From NCBI GenBank assembly GCA_963580455.1, contig OY756960.1:7378001-7442000 (forward strand): 64,000 nucleotides of DNA, written 5' to 3'. Below the pieces are notes generated by a model. That model saw nothing but the letters and a program-made list of their open reading frames with translations, had not been told where the DNA came from and ran no database searches. Each line of letters starts with the position of its first letter. Positions within the stretch are counted from its first letter, which is position 1. The DNA comes from Euonymus europaeus (Eukaryota > Streptophyta > Magnoliopsida > Celastrales > Celastraceae). Positions 33,425 through 46,676 of the stretch are shown piece after piece. A program made the position numbers and the translations under genes.

Positions 33425-36350
33425 TGTAACACCCCAACCTGGGATACTCTATTGTATCTGTAACGCCCCATTCTATAGAATCCTAATTCATAGATTCATA
33501 GTCTGGAACGCTACTCACACTACCCGCTAACTGTTCATCTACAACTGAATAAGATGCACATAAATACAAACTACTTCTATTTTCCAAGTAAATAAATTAA
33601 ATAGATCCCAAATATTAATAAATAATCCCATTTATTAGCATATAATGACTTGATCTAAGAGAATAGAAACATCATCCCAAGTTCATAATTAAAGCAATGA
33701 CGTACAATTAATACTCCATACAGTTAATTAATCCTTATTTTAAAACAAACCGAAACTACTAGTTCTATCTACATAAACTAAATCTAAGACTTAATTATCA
33801 TTAATTAATTCAAACTTAGCACCCCTCACATGAGCATCTTCTTTACGAATCCACATCCATGGTATCACCATCAATAGCCCAATCAGCATATTCGGTACAA
33901 GCATTATTTCCTGCATTACAAAACATAGTGAGCCAAGGCGCAGCAAGTAATACATATGCATGAATGCACTTGAACGTCATCATTAGAAAACAGTCAGTCA
34001 TTGAAATCATTTTTCCAGTACTTGAGCCCTTAACCTAGGTAAACTCCTACAGAGCAACTGATCGACATTTTCTTTAATTAAGTGTTCTACCAAAGAACAC
34101 TTTCTAGTCAAAATATATTTCCGTTTTCATTTCTAGTACCATTTCCATTTCGATTAAACCTCAACATTAACTTTCCACTATACCCTCCCTATAACAGTTG
34201 TACCCGGTTTATAAAAACATTTATCTTTACTGTGCATGTCATGTATGTCATGTTTCATGCAGAGCAACCAATAGTCTTTACCTCCATAAATCATCATACA
34301 ACATATCACAATTCGCAGAATAGTCAACCAGTAAAAACAACATAATTTTCTACACAAATACAGTAACACAGTTGGATATTACTTACAATATTGGGTCGTA
34401 AGTCCTAATAAAATCAACTATGCAATTTATCCCTGAAATCTATAATAATGCACCAATTTATTATAATTTAATTTATAAAATTATCTCCAATTTAATTTGG
34501 GTCAAAACTAAATATTACTAGGTCAACTCATCACTAACTGGGTCTGCCATTCAGACCAAGTCATACAGCTCAACCGGGTCGACTAATCTAATTTCCCATC
34601 TCTCTCCCACGCGGATCTTTTAGACCCGTTGGGTGTCATCCTTGGATCTCCACAACTGGAGGTGCGGTGGAGCCCATGATGGCCTTGAACCGAGTCGGGG
34701 TGATGTGGGGAGGGCACCTCTGGTGCTATTTACTTGATCGGAGGCCAAGATTCTACATTTTTTAGCGTTGAACCTCATGGAAGCTACGACATTCTCTCTC
34801 TCCATTGACAGGCTTATCGACCTCTGTTTAATCCGAAATTGGTTCCTTTGAATCCATCCCATCGAGATTGACCTTTCTATACCAAAATCATGAAAAATCG
34901 TCGTCAATTCCCTCCATTCGATTTTCCATCGCAACCTCTATACAGATAGCATTTTAGAATTCTCTCCCTTGATTCTTGTGCTTGTATTTGGTTTATTATA
35001 TTTAATTTAGTCTTCTACCTTTTTGTCCTCATTATTCTAACTAATTATGCATGCCAACCATCTCCATTAATAGACCTGCCATTACATATGATTTATTTCT
35101 CTATTCCAACTCTCACTTCCCACAATTCATGGTAATTTCATTTTAAAACTAATTTCGATTATTCTTGTTCCCGTAATTTATATTTTTCATATGGAATTCA
35201 TAAAAAACATTACTATCCATTTAAGTCACACACGACATTACCTACATCTCACATGGCATCACCTACCTCACAACATAAGATTAGCCGAAGCATCGAGTTA
35301 TTATAGTATCTACCCATCTACATCATCATTGTGATTTAACATTAGAGTTCCACAGTCCATCCAAAAAATTAACTTAGACGTCTCACAAATAAGTCAAACC
35401 CCAATCCACCGGAAAAATTCGACAACACCTCCCTATAAATTAGAGATACCAACCTGGATGCACAACATTTACAAATCACATCAATAATACATAAGGTCTC
35501 TAGCCATCAATTCACATGCATTTCACAACCTAGGTAGGGCCTTAGTCCATCTAACCGTATGCAATGTCCACAACCTAGCAAGGCCTTCAGTCATCTATAA
35601 AAAAGCAATCATCATGAATAATAAGGATACAATACAAACATCAAGTATTCATGCATACACATAATCCAGAACACTCGGTCCCCATACCGGCCTTGGAGTT
35701 CCGATCACAAAGCACACCTTTCTGATCATTCATAATTCTCACATCTAAGGGGTGTTCAAACATGTATCATAATCTGACATAATACCAAAGTTATACACAA
35801 AATAGGAGAATAATCTCATTTCTATCATACTCCCGAACCCAAGTTGGCCATCCATTTAGTACCGAAACCGGACTCACATGTGGGGAGAAAAGAATGGTAA
35901 AGGAATGAGTAGAAGGCGCAGTAGGATAAAAGAGTAAACATTAAATATCACAAGGTTGAATTTCAAAGGAAAATCTCATGCTGCAATATGTATCACAAAA
36001 CATGAATTAAAAATCACATATATCAAAACCACATATATCCTTGTATCTCTAAAGTCAGGAAACACAATGATGCCCTATTTTATCTAAGTTCGTGTTTTAA
36101 AAGAATCTAGAATTCTCTTGTTGCGCCTAAGCGCACCATCCCTACTGAGAGTCCTCTAGAAGGGACTTTGGGCTGGGAAATTTGGCCCTCCTAGGCGAGT
36201 GGCCCTATATTTTTTTTTCTTCCCTTATTTACAATCTATTCTAGGCGCTTGTGTTACACACCTAGGCTCCCAGTACTTTCAAAACTTCCAAAAACTCAAT
36301 TTTTAGACTCTTTAATATTCTAGTACCAATATTTAGGGTGAGTCATCACA
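33425..36350 (-). mobile_element. 2.9-kb solo LTR (Del/Tekay-like) in the LINE RNase H
   Basis: On the plus strand it starts TGTAACACCCCAACC and ends GTGAGTCATCACA, so on the minus strand it runs TGTGATGACTCACC...GGGGTGTTACA, the terminal pattern of Del/Tekay LTRs. Target duplication CATTT (33420-33424) / CATTC (36351-36355), one mismatch. Removing it rejoins the LINE RNase H reading in frame. No coding sequence is supported in it; a second TGTAACGCCCC at 33461 is an internal near-repeat of its own start. Confidence 0.83.
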
Positions 36351-36355
36351 CATTC

Positions 36356-36949
36356 AGCAGACAAAGGATTTGGACGACTAGAAATACAAAGGTCTCGAGA
36401 AGCTACATGAGGCCTATGCTCATCTCTTAGAATCACACCAATACCTATATTGACATCCTTAAAGAGCTGCATTAAAATTCATTTTAAGGACATTAGGAGG
36501 AGGAGACCAAGGAATATGGGGACGAGAGAAAACAACAATCCTACCCACCTCCAATATTTGTGTAGCCTTATAATCCACCAATTAAACTTTAACTGAACTT
36601 CCAACAGAGGCATGGATCCACAACTTCTTGTTGTGTAGTGCTTAGTTCCTTGTATTCCAAACCTGCCACAAACACATTAGGAGTTTTAAGAAAAGGCCAT
36701 TGCTTAAGTCATGTAGGAGCCCACCTTGTCAATGCAACATGGACATACTAGCAACAAGCTTAGGTATATTCGATAAACTAGCCTCACGAAAAGCTCTACG
36801 AACCCATGAACACTAAGCAAAAAGATGATGCGGAGATTCATTTTCAATAGGACATAACAAGCAAATTGAATGAACTTGGATAGTTTTCCTTTGAAGGATG
36901 GAAAAGTTAGAACGAACTCATTGCATAATCTCCATATAACTGTCTTCAC
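36356..36949 (-). pseudogene. LINE zf-RVT and RNase H N-terminal part
   Basis: The minus-strand reading includes SICLLCPIENESPHHLFA (zf-RVT cysteines), CSWVRRAFREASLSNIPKL, then WSPPPNVLKMNFNAALKD and NIGIGVILRDEHRPHVASRD, the start of the RNase H fold. Several stops. Joins the RNase H C-terminal part across the solo LTR. Confidence 0.8.
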
Positions 36950-36983
<34 letters not shown>

Positions 36984-37010
36984 GGGGGGGGGGGGGGGGG
37001 TGGGGGGGGG
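36950..37010. repeat. T21-(GT)6-G18-T-G9 low-complexity tract
   Basis: Three homopolymer or dinucleotide blocks run directly into each other within the LINE. On the LINE strand it is C-rich, then CA, then A-rich, and falls where relatives encode a 'VPPK' linker. Confidence 0.95.
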
Positions 37011-37139
37011 AGGCGTGACTGCAGCCTTCCATATGGCTTTCCAAGAGATGGCCTAGGATAAGAGGGATGAAATACTCGGCTCTAAACCACCACCTGTAGA
37101 GCGATGCTTGATTGGGATGAGTATTTAGACATATTATTG
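37011..37139 (-). pseudogene. LINE segment before zf-RVT
   Basis: Minus-strand reading contains AISWKAIWKAAV, similar to the W..IW...VPPK stretch that precedes the zf-RVT domain in plant LINEs. Ends at the LTR insertion. Confidence 0.55.
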
Positions 37140-38201
37140 GCATTGAAAGAATGAAATATTTGAGCTTTTAGAATAAAAGTCACACTTTAGATTTGTTCTG
37201 AAATCCATTTTATAGAGCTAATAATGAATTTGACACTTTAACATAATTTTTTTAGTCATATTTGATGTGTGTGAATAGTTTTCATAGAGATCAACCAGGA
37301 TCGTTATGAAAGAGTCAGAAGTCAGCAGGATTGTTGTTGAACAATCCACGCAAGAATTTTCTCGTTAACTTTCGGAGGTGAATATGATCAGATTTGAATA
37401 ATCTTTCTTGAACAAAGTTGAATTAGACATCAAGCTCTTTCCAACTAGTATTCATAGTCATATATCCATCGAGAATCGGAGTCTTTAGAATTTAAATAAG
37501 TTGTTGCTTTGAACAATTCCAACAATTCAGGTTTTGTGATTTTTAGTCAATTTTTAGAAGAAAAACTTGTCTAAATCCCTTTTTGGCCATTGGGCTTTGT
37601 TTGTATAAGGGTAGAAGAGTATTTTTAGCCAAAATAAAACCCAAATAGCAACAAAAACACATGTTTTTGTGGTTGTGGGACTGTTCAAAGAAGGAAGTTT
37701 TTTCTGCACTATTATTGCTGGTTTTTGACAAGAGGTGACTTTTTTCATTGATTTTCTCAAGGTTTTGTGAGAGAAGAACCCAATCTTCTAGAGATTTTGG
37801 AGTATTGGCCAACTCAAAGGAAGAAGAACCAATATGGTAGAGTTTGAGAAGAGCCTAAGAAAGGAGATTCCAACTTGATTTGTAGATCAAGAATCAGACA
37901 ATTTTCTACATCAACTACTTGAATTTGTTTCTATACCCTTACATTAGTTTAAATTGATGCTTAGTTTGATTTGAGTCTGCTTTCTATTACATTTGGATTG
38001 TTGAATATTTATGGATTGTTAGATGTTTAGTTTGGATTGTTGATTGTTGGATGATTTAGTTTAATTTGGTTTTTGATGTTTAGTTTGGTTTGATTATATT
38101 TTCGATGGCATTTAATTTGGTGATAAAATTTCCTATGGTTTTGCTTATGATTACTTATGGGTTTTATGGTTATTCTTGCATTCGACTAGATTACTTAGTT
38201 T

Positions 38202-38360
38202 TGTTTGGACTATTGGACACCCAAGATGGGCCAAGCCCTTAGGGAGACTAAGGCCATTTGGAGTGTTACTTGTTGGTCAAACAACTAATTCCAATCATGT
38301 ATATGATAAAAATAAACACTTGAGATATTATCAATATCTCAAGTAGTTTGATGTCAAAAG
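38202..38360 (+). repeat. Left LTR of the copia element, 3' part lost
   Basis: Matches the first ~170 bp of the right LTR (through GAGTTCCAATGAGA) and then diverges. Confidence 0.75.
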
Positions 38361-38408
38361 AGTTCCAATGAGACTATAACTCTTCCACAATAAATAGAAA
38401 GTCTCTCT

Positions 38409-41400
38409 TTGGAACAAGTGACACATAAGAACACTGAAAAATATAGAGAATATGGGTGTCTCTTACCCACAATGAAAACATCGAAACCTTTGATGATGTT
38501 CCCAAGCATGTGGAATTGGAAGAGGATCATCTTCTTTTTGACAAGCCCAAGACTGAAGCAAACATTGCTCAGTCAAACAAATATGGAGCTAAGGGCTGAT
38601 AAAAGGGCAAAGGCAAGAAAGGTAAAGAAAAAACACTTGGACCCAAAGATGCCATGCCTAAGAAGGGTAAGTGTAAATCCAATAAGGACAAAACAAAGAT
38701 GAAATATTTCAAATGTGAGAAACTGGGTCACTTTGGGTCACTTCGCTCAGGAATGCATCGAAGTGAAGGTAAACAACTATTTTTAGCTACCTTTTGTAAA
38801 TGTAATTACTGGTGGAATGTCAGCTGAAATAGTTCTTTTTTGGAGTGTAGACTCAGGAGAACCGAACCACATACCTCGAGAGTGATAGTTGTTTATAGAT
38901 TTCAGATGTATTCCCACAGGAAATAGGAGCATTTTCATGGGAAATAATGCTACATTTGAGGTTCTTGGAATCTGTACCTACAAGTTGAATATGCAGGGAG
39001 GAAGAACTCCTTATTCGCATGGTGTGCTTTATGTACTTGGAGTGAGAAGAAATCTACTTTCAGTCATAGTCCTTCTAAGTTTGGGCTTTGAATTATGTTT
39101 TAAACATGGTTGTGTTAACTTATTTATAGATAAGATTTATTATGATTGTGGTTCTTTGCCTGATGATTTTATGATTTTGGACACCATTTATGATGCAAAT
39201 TTAATAAATTGTGCTTCATTTTTTGTTACTTCTAGTGATAATACTCCATACGATGTTAATTTATGGCATGCTAGATTATGATACATTGGACAACACAAAA
39301 TCAACAAGTTAGCAAAAGAGGGCCTCTTGAGTCCACTAGCTAAAGTTGACTTGTCCACATGTGAGCATTGCTTAGCTGGAAAATAACACACTTACCATTT
39401 GGAAAAGTAAAAAGGGCCACAAACCCTCTACAACTAATTCATTCTGACATCTGTGGTCCCATGAATGTAAAAGCAAGGCATGAAACTTCATAGTTCATCA
39501 CTTTCATAGATGACTAGTATAGATATGGTCATGTCTACTTGATTTCTCACAAGTTAGAAGTATTGGACTGCTTTATCTGATATTCAAAGTTAGTAGAGAA
39601 TTAATTAAACAAGAGTATGAAAGTTTTTTAGACCGATCCTGGATGTGAGTATGTATCCGAGCAATTCAAAGAATTATGTGATGAAAGGGGAATAGCTAGA
39701 CAGCAACAAAATGCTATTACTAGAAAGAGAAATAGAACCCTGTTGGACATGGTGAGATGAATGATGGCACAAGCAAATTGGCCTATCTCTTTTTGGGGAG
39801 ACCCTTTGCTAACTGCAGCCTTATGTTCTAAATCGTGTACCAACGAAATTAGTCTCCACAACACCCTATGAGTTGTGGACTGGTGAAAGTCTACTTTGGG
39901 GTTCGGTATCTTACATTCATACTCCTACTTCTAAATATGCGAAGTTAAGAACTCAAGGGAAGAAGTGCATATTTATAATATACTCTGAGACTTCCAAAGG
40001 GTATGTCTTCATAGGGGAGGATGAACAAAGGAAAGTGACATAAATTGAGTCACGAGATGTCACCTTCTTGGAAGAGGAATTTCCTAACCAATGAGAGATT
40101 GATAAGAATTTTCAATTGTACGAAACAGAAATTTATAATGATGACACCATTGAAACCCTGTTTGAAGAACCTCAAAGGGACAGTAGGAGTGTCACATTGA
40201 ATGAGCTTGCACCAATGGAGCTTGATCAAAGTTAATCTCAACCCAGAAAGAGTAGTCATGGACATATACCTCATCGTCGTTATGACATTGAAAGGGAGAC
40301 GTTCATGATAAGTCTATTGGATGAAGAGGATCCAAAGACAGTAAAAGAGGCTCTTTCTGGTCCGAAAGCTAGGAAATGGATAAAAGCTATGGAGGAAGAA
40401 ATGAAGTCGATGAAAGTGAACCATGTCTAGGACTTGGTAGAGCTTCCATCGAACCGTAAAACAATTGGGAACAAGTGTGTTCTCAAAATAAAATGCAATG
40501 CAGATGGAATTGTAAATTGATATAAGTCTCGATTAGTAGACAAAGGTTACACGCAAAATGAGGGAATTGATTATGAGACTAGTGGTAAGGTTTGCTTTTA
40601 TTCGCCTCATTCTAGCCATCATCGCACATTTATATTTGGATCTATACCAAATGGATTTCAAGACAACTTTTCTCAGTGGAGAACTAGATGAGGATATCTA
40701 TATGGCTCAAGCATTAGGTTTCAAGATTAAGGGTTAGGAGCGTAAATTTTGTAAATTTAATCTTTCCATTTATGGCCCTAAACAAGCATATAGACAATAC
40801 AATATCAAATTCCATGAAACAATCTTAAAAGATGGATTTACAATGATGGACGAAGATCATTGTGTAGCATCAAACTTTGAGATCAAAGATCTTGGTGAAG
40901 CCAGTTACTTATTGCGAGTTAAAATCCTTGGAAATCGTTCTAAAAGATTCTTGTGATTATATTAAGAGACTTACATCAAAAAGGTGTTAGAATAATTTAA
41001 TATGCAAGATTGTAAACCCATTGACACTCATGTTGAGAGGAATATTAACCTTAGTCATGATATGAGTCCCAAGACTCCAGAAGAAAAAGATAAAATGTCT
41101 AGAGTCCCATATTCTAATGCATTTGGGAGCTTGATGTATGTTATGATGTGTACACGTCCTGACATATGCTATGCTACAGGGCTAGTAAGTCATTTCCAAT
41201 CGGGCCAAAGGCTTGAGCATTGGAAAGCAGTCAAAAGGACACTAAGGTACCTTAAAGGGACAATGGATTATACACTTGTATTCAACAAAAAATATTTGCA
41301 CCTAGTCGGATACACTAACGCAGATCTACCTTGAGATATGTTTTTCTGCTTAATGGAGGAGCAATCTCTTGGAGCAGTAAAAAGAATCTCATATTGCATT

Positions 41401-41700
41401 ATCCACATTGGAGGCAGAATACATAGCATGTTCCTAAGCGGCTCAAGAAGCTGTGTGTTTAAGGGCGTCTTACAACATTTTTGAGTAGTGAAATACACGT
41501 CAGAACCTATCACAGGGTTGCACTGGACTATGTTAAAGACCCCAAATATCATGGAAAAACCAAACACATAAAGCTAAAGTATAATTTTGTCAGAAAATTG
41601 GTTGCATATAAAGAGGTGGTCTGCAACACATCTCCACAAGTAATATGGTCGTATACCCTCTTACTAAACCAATTGCTAAGGAATCCTTTCAGAGACATGT
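38409..41700 (+). pseudogene. Copia gag-pol polyprotein relic
   Basis: Readable pieces: zinc-knuckle KYFKCEKLGHF (~38703), where a 10-bp tandem duplication of GGGTCACTTY breaks the frame; the protease to GAG_pre-integrs stretch, ending DVNLWHARL (39280) then INKLAKEGLLSPL and CEHCLAG; integrase HSDICGPMN region (~39445); RT from EALSGPKARKWIKAMEEEM (~40350) to FEIKDLGEASYLL (~40880); RNase H with PYSNAFGSLMYVMMCTRPDI (~41110) and LRYLKGTMDYTL. The block that should carry the catalytic YVDD, between DEDHCV and FEIKDLGE, is deleted. More than ten stops. Confidence 0.85.
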
Positions 41701-42844
41701 GAAGTCCTTGGGTTTGCTTAGGATATGATTTTATTAGGATCATTCTTCATTCATAGAATTAATGTAGCTTTGAATTATTGTTTTGATACATTTATTTGAA
41801 ATAATTTGAATTACTTATTCATATTTTGTAAAATTGTTGATATAATATTAAAGTATCTAAATAGGCATTAGTGGCTCACTCACACGAGTAATTGACTCTA
41901 TCACAGTGGGAGCGAGCGGAATGAGATAGTTTATGATTTTGATCACTAAGGGTGAACATGTTTTGGTCACCAAGAGTGGACAGAAATCTAAACAAGTTTC
42001 GCCTTACTTGGAACTAGGATGAGATTCTAAAAGAATTGACAAGAAATTCATGAAGCCTATTTTTGAAAAAGTCAGGTTTGAATTTGCTTTTAACACTTGG
42101 AAGTGAGCAAAACAAATTGCAAGTTTGTTTCCCATCATAAGATTGGAGACAAGACTAAGACATGTGTGGTTCGAGGAAGAAAATATGCACTTGACTCGCA
42201 AGAGAGTAAGGAATACTTTACCATAACATGTACTTCATACTACATGTGCTAGTGACCTATAGAGAAGTGAGTGAAATAATCCTGCTTTATCATTGTGTGA
42301 GTCTCTGAGAAGAAAGTGATACTTAATAATCTTTTGATTTTACCCTTTGGATAACTTTTGACTATGTCAAGAGGTGATGAGACAATTGTTTGCTACCTTG
42401 ACATGTTACCTATGGTTAAGAGACAATTCAACCTAAAAAAAACATAGTTGGGAAAACAACTTGGACCAAAACTAAATGATATTAGGATGAAAAGGAAAAA
42501 TTTGGTTTGGGTACCACAAAGGGAACATGTATTTACTAGCGAGGCATAGAATGCAAATACATGTAGATTGAAAAGACAAGTATACGACTCTTTTGTGGGA
42601 TTGAGTGATACTTGGTCTGTGTATTCAAACATGTTTGGGGTAAGATTGTACACTGTTATTTATTTGACTAAGTAATATGAAACAATTCCATTGTGATCTT
42701 AATCGATTTCTACTTTGAAGAGACTATGGTTAGTGTGCATGATGATCACACCCTTTATTTACCTGTACGATGATCTTTCTATAACACCAACGTATATAAT
42801 CTTGACTTTACTCCATAGCAGCCCATCATGGGTGAGTGAGAGTA
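41701..42844 (+). other. Copia 3' untranslated region
   Basis: Non-coding, ending in a purine-rich GGGTGAGTGAGAGTA (42830-42844) right before the right LTR, which fits a polypurine tract. No gene is supported. Confidence 0.6.
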
Positions 42845-43103
42845 TGTTGGACTATTGGACACCCAAGATGGGCTAACCAATTGGGGAAACCAAGCCCATT
42901 TGGAGTAATACTTGTTGGCCAAGCAACTAATTCCTGTCATGTATATGTTAAGGATAAAACACTTGAGATATTATCAATATATCAAGTGGTTTGATGTCAA
43001 GAGAGTTCCAATGAGATTATTGTGAGATTATTCCGTTCAAAGATCCTAATCAAGTAAATAATCAAGGTACTATAATTGTTTATTTATATGTAAATCCCAC
43101 AGT
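42845..43103 (+). repeat. Right LTR of the copia element
   Basis: Starts TGTTGGACTATTGG and probably ends AAATCCCACA. The 3' limit rests on the CA end and is approximate. Confidence 0.65.
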
Positions 43104-43295
43104 TTCCTTACTGCGATTTATATTTTTGTCTTTTCAATTCCTTAGCATAGTTTCAAACTCAAACCTTCAAGAGGTTAAACTTGAATCTAGTCTATGTCTA
43201 GTGCAATTTTGTTCTACCTTAACATCGATCCTTGTGGAGACAATCTAGGCTTGTCCTAATTATTACAAGAAAAAATTATACACTTGGGTTAGCAT

Positions 43296-45208
43296 TAAGC
43301 TTCTTGGATTTTGAGAGAATCAATGCCACTCCTCATAAACATTGGAGTCACTCTTAACTGAGTAGTGACCCTTCAAATCAAAGAACCATCTTCAGACATC
43401 CAAAGTATTCACATCTCCCATGGAATTTCGAATATGGAAGAGACATCAATGGGAAGAAAAATATTCCGCTAGAAACATTCATTTCAGCAGCCTTTTCCCA
43501 CATCAATTAGGTGCTCTACCCTCAAGTGGCCCAACTGGTAATTCAAAGAAGTAATAGGACTAAAATTCCAAGGACAAGGGATCCATTTGTTGAAAAAAAG
43601 GGACACATCACTTCCATTTCCCACTTGCCAAGTAAGATCATTCTCTAGAACACACCGACCCTAAAAAATGCTCCTCTAATACCAATAAGGACTATTCCCA
43701 ATCTCTGCCCTCACGAAGTCACATTTAGGAAAATATTTTTATTTTAGCACCCAAAAGAAAAGGAAGTTTTCATTCCTCAACAACCTCCACCCCTGTTTAG
43801 CCAATAAGGAAAAATTAAAAGAAGCTAGACTACAAATTCCTAGACTCCCCATAGCTTTAGGTTTACACAAAGATTGCCACTGAGCTCAATGAATACTCTA
43901 GCCACCCTTACTTCGCCACCAGAATTTACTCAAGGCTGACATAAGTTCTTCAAAAAAGAGTTGGGAAGATGGAAAATGCTCATTGCATATGTGGGAATTG
44001 ATTGAACAACAATTTTAGTAAGGACCTCCTTCCTTACTTGGGAAAAAAAAATTGTTCCTTCCACGCTCCTATAAGTGCCAAGACCCGATCCCTTAGAAGT
44101 TTAAAGGACCGGCTTTTATCTCTTCTAATGATTAAAGGTAGGCTAATGTACTTCTCAAGAATAGTTTTATATCAAACCCCAAGGCTTGAAAGCTATATCA
44201 GTCTGAATAGCATGGTTTGTATACGTACTAAAGAGAGCTCCAAATTTCTCAAAATTTATTTTTTGACCAAAACCAATCTCGTAATATAGCAGCAAAGATA
44301 GAATGGCCTTACATGCATGCATGTTAGCTTTCCAAAAGAGCTAGCTATCATCGAAAAATAATAAATGAGTAACTTTTGGTCCATCCCGACTAACAAAGAC
44401 TCTAGATATAAGCTTTTTTCTTTGTCCGAATTAGCTAAGATAACTTAAAGGCCTTCAACATTGATTAAAAACCAAAAAAAAGGAGGAAGGGGATCCCCTA
44501 CAGCCATATGAATTACAATTGATCAAGATTGAAAATTGGACTATGAAAATACACTGCATAATAGTTGAAAGCCAAGATGGATGGAACCCAAGCTTGAGCA
44601 TCATAACCTCAATACAAACACACTCAACCCAATCTTAGGCTTTACTCATATCAAGCTTTAGAGAACATACACCATTCCAACCTTGCCTCCTATTCTTCAT
44701 AGAATGAAGAAGCTCACAAGCCACCAAAATGTTATCAAAAATAAGGCAATTGGGGACAAAGACACCTTGGGTGTTCGAAATACATAGCGGTAGAATACAT
44801 CGAAGCCTATTCAAAAGATATTTAACAATGATCTTATAGATCACATCACACAAACTAATTTTTTGGAACCTAGATGTGTATTATGGGTTAGTAATCTTAA
44901 GAATAAGAACAATGGTTTTAGAATTGATATCCTTCAGGGACGAACATCATTAAGCACATCTAGAATTGATCTACAAAAGTGAATGACATCATGTTTAATA
45001 TTCTTCCAATGTAGTCGCATCTGAAATGGCTCCTTCCCACTTCCCTAGTCATAAAAGGTTCCAATGAAATCACATTCATATGATCAAAAACTCTCAGGCT
45101 CACTACATTAGTAATAAATTTTGGATCCAAAACCTCTAGGGGAGAAAAAATAGCTTGGAAATAATCCACTGCTACATGACCAATTGCCCTCTCTTCGTAC
45201 ACCCAATC
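43296..45208 (-). pseudogene. LINE reverse transcriptase, main part
   Basis: Minus-strand motifs in order: VDYFQAIFSPLEVLDPKFI (~45150), VIYKIIVKYLLNRLR (~44830), FVPNCLIFDNILVACELLHS (~44740), CSLKLDMSKA (~44650), the catalytic box THLLFFDDS (FADD-type, ~44360), then SLLAKQGWRLL (~43790) and the KYFPKCDFVRAEIGNSP stretch (~43720). Several stops and frameshifts. This is the L1-clade RT that would copy LINE RNA at a nicked target. Confidence 0.85.
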
Positions 45209-45213
45209 ACCTT

Positions 45214-46671
45214 TGAAATCACTAGGCTAACACAAGGGGGGGGTGAATTGTGTTTCCAAAAAAAAACTAAGTATAACCCCAAATGCTAACACAAACCCTA
45301 AACTCAAAAAATGATTAAAACTAGACTTGTAAATGCACCTAAAATGGAAGTCTTGACCTCACTAAGAAAGTCAATGCTAATGTCTAATTTTAATTGATCC
45401 AATGAATGAATAATAATGTTTATGATATTAGATGATCCAATCGAGCACTTAATCACCAAAACAACTCAAGTAGCACAATGTAATGTCAATAATACAAATC
45501 TGCGTACTAGTCGGGTAAATGCTATTTGACCTAGCAAAGCAGCTCGGAATGTAACGAAATTTGGTATGCAATATCACAAAACCTTAATGAACACAATATC
45601 AAAAATTCAGATCAAAATTGGAACTCTAGCTATATGAACAGTAGACAGACAGATTGATATTCCAGAAAATTAACAATAAAAAATATACCTAGAATCCACT
45701 AATCACAAGTTGTTCAATCACAAGCAATATCCCAACAAACAATGGCAGCAAGCAACACCCTAATATGAATTTCTAAAGCACACAAACAAGCAAATATAAT
45801 CAATATCAATTCAAATCAACTCAAGACAGCAAGTATTAATTCAAAACACACCAAGTAACAAATATAGCAATCAAAGCGAGTAAAGAGTGTGCACAAGGAT
45901 ATATAGTGGTTCGGTGAGCACACCTACATCCACTACCTAAGCCCTCAAGCTTAGGATTTCCACAATCCACTAAAGGATGTTGGTTTTGCAAGTTCACCAA
46001 CCAACTTAGGGTTTTCAAGAACACCCCAAACTTCTCACAACCAAGGTTTGAAGAACACCTTGAACTAGGGTTTCACAAGTTCTACCCCAAACTTCACATA
46101 GCCTATCAAAAGTAATGCCCAAAAAGGGAACTTTTACAAGTGTTTGGTTCAAGGTTCTCACTAGATTAGCTCAAGGCTAGAGGGTTGAGAACTCACAAGA
46201 ACAAAAGTAGTAACTCACGGGTAGGATGAAATTTTGGCTCAATATGTGGCTATCTCTCTCCTAAAATTTCACACAAAACTCCCAAGATATGTAGATGAAG
46301 AATGGAGAAGCTTTGTTGAAGAAGATGAACTTGAACACCCAGATATGACTCCACGGGTTCTCTTTAAAGATGGTGTTCAAGAATTTGTTTTGACCTCTTG
46401 AAATGATGAAAGTAGACTTGAATGCTTGTACACACAATAGCTCGAAGAGATCTTGAGGAAGAAGGCTTGAATCAAGAAGATGAAGTTGAGAGCAAGTAGG
46501 CTTGAATAGTTTGTCAAACTTTTGCAAAAGCTTCTTCCACACACTAGACGTTGCTGCCCCCTATTTTTCATTCCAAACAAAACACAAACTTAGCCATTGA
46601 ATCAACACCTCTTCAAATCTTGGCCTTTCATTTTGCATCAAAACATTAAATGTAGGACCTATGGTCCAACA
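45214..46671 (-). mobile_element. Solo LTR, family 'CTAGTGATTTCA', copy A
   Basis: On the minus strand it runs TGTTGGACCATAGGTCC...AGCCTAGTGATTTCA, flanked by a perfect 5-bp duplication (plus strand ACCTT at 45209-45213 and 46672-46676). Same family as 59129-61511 but lacking ~1.1 kb near its start (its GATGCAAAATGAAAGG corresponds to a join of 59168 with ~60297). Contains the phrase TAGTGGTTCGGTGAGCACA. No coding sequence. Confidence 0.9.
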
Positions 46672-46676
46672 ACCTT

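Larger units (their letters stand above)
38202..43103 (+). mobile_element. Ty1/copia retrotransposon, decayed
   Basis: Flanked by similar sequences starting TGTTTGGACTATTGGACACC (38202) and TGTTGGACTATTGGACACCC (42845). Internal order is gag zinc knuckle, protease region, GAG_pre-integrs, integrase, RT, RNase H: the Ty1/copia order. AGTTT precedes the left end (38197-38201) and occurs at 43103-43107, a possible target duplication. No initiator-tRNA PBS is visible after the left LTR, whose 3' part appears deleted. Confidence 0.85.
37145..43290 (+). mobile_element. Probable solo LTR in the LINE, itself split by a copia element
   Basis: Outer sequence 37145-38201 and 43104-43290 is not LINE. 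Direct repeats GCATT flank it at 37140-37144 and 43291-43295. The right end has CGATCCTTGTGGAGACAATC and finishes ACTTGGGTTA, in the style of Athila/Tat-type LTR 3' ends in plus orientation. The ends are not a clean TG...CA, so exact limits are uncertain. Nothing in 37145-38201 is supported as a gene. Confidence 0.55.

Noticed and set aside
34082..34934. Open frames of 87 and 104 codons in the 2.9-kb solo LTR
   Set aside because: No similarity to any known domain and placed in LTR sequence; plausible chance frames in a long LTR.
33461..36350. Using TGTAACGCCCC at 33461 as the solo LTR start
   Set aside because: The flanks GTATC and CATTC do not match, whereas 33425 gives CATTT/CATTC and restores the LINE RNase H reading.
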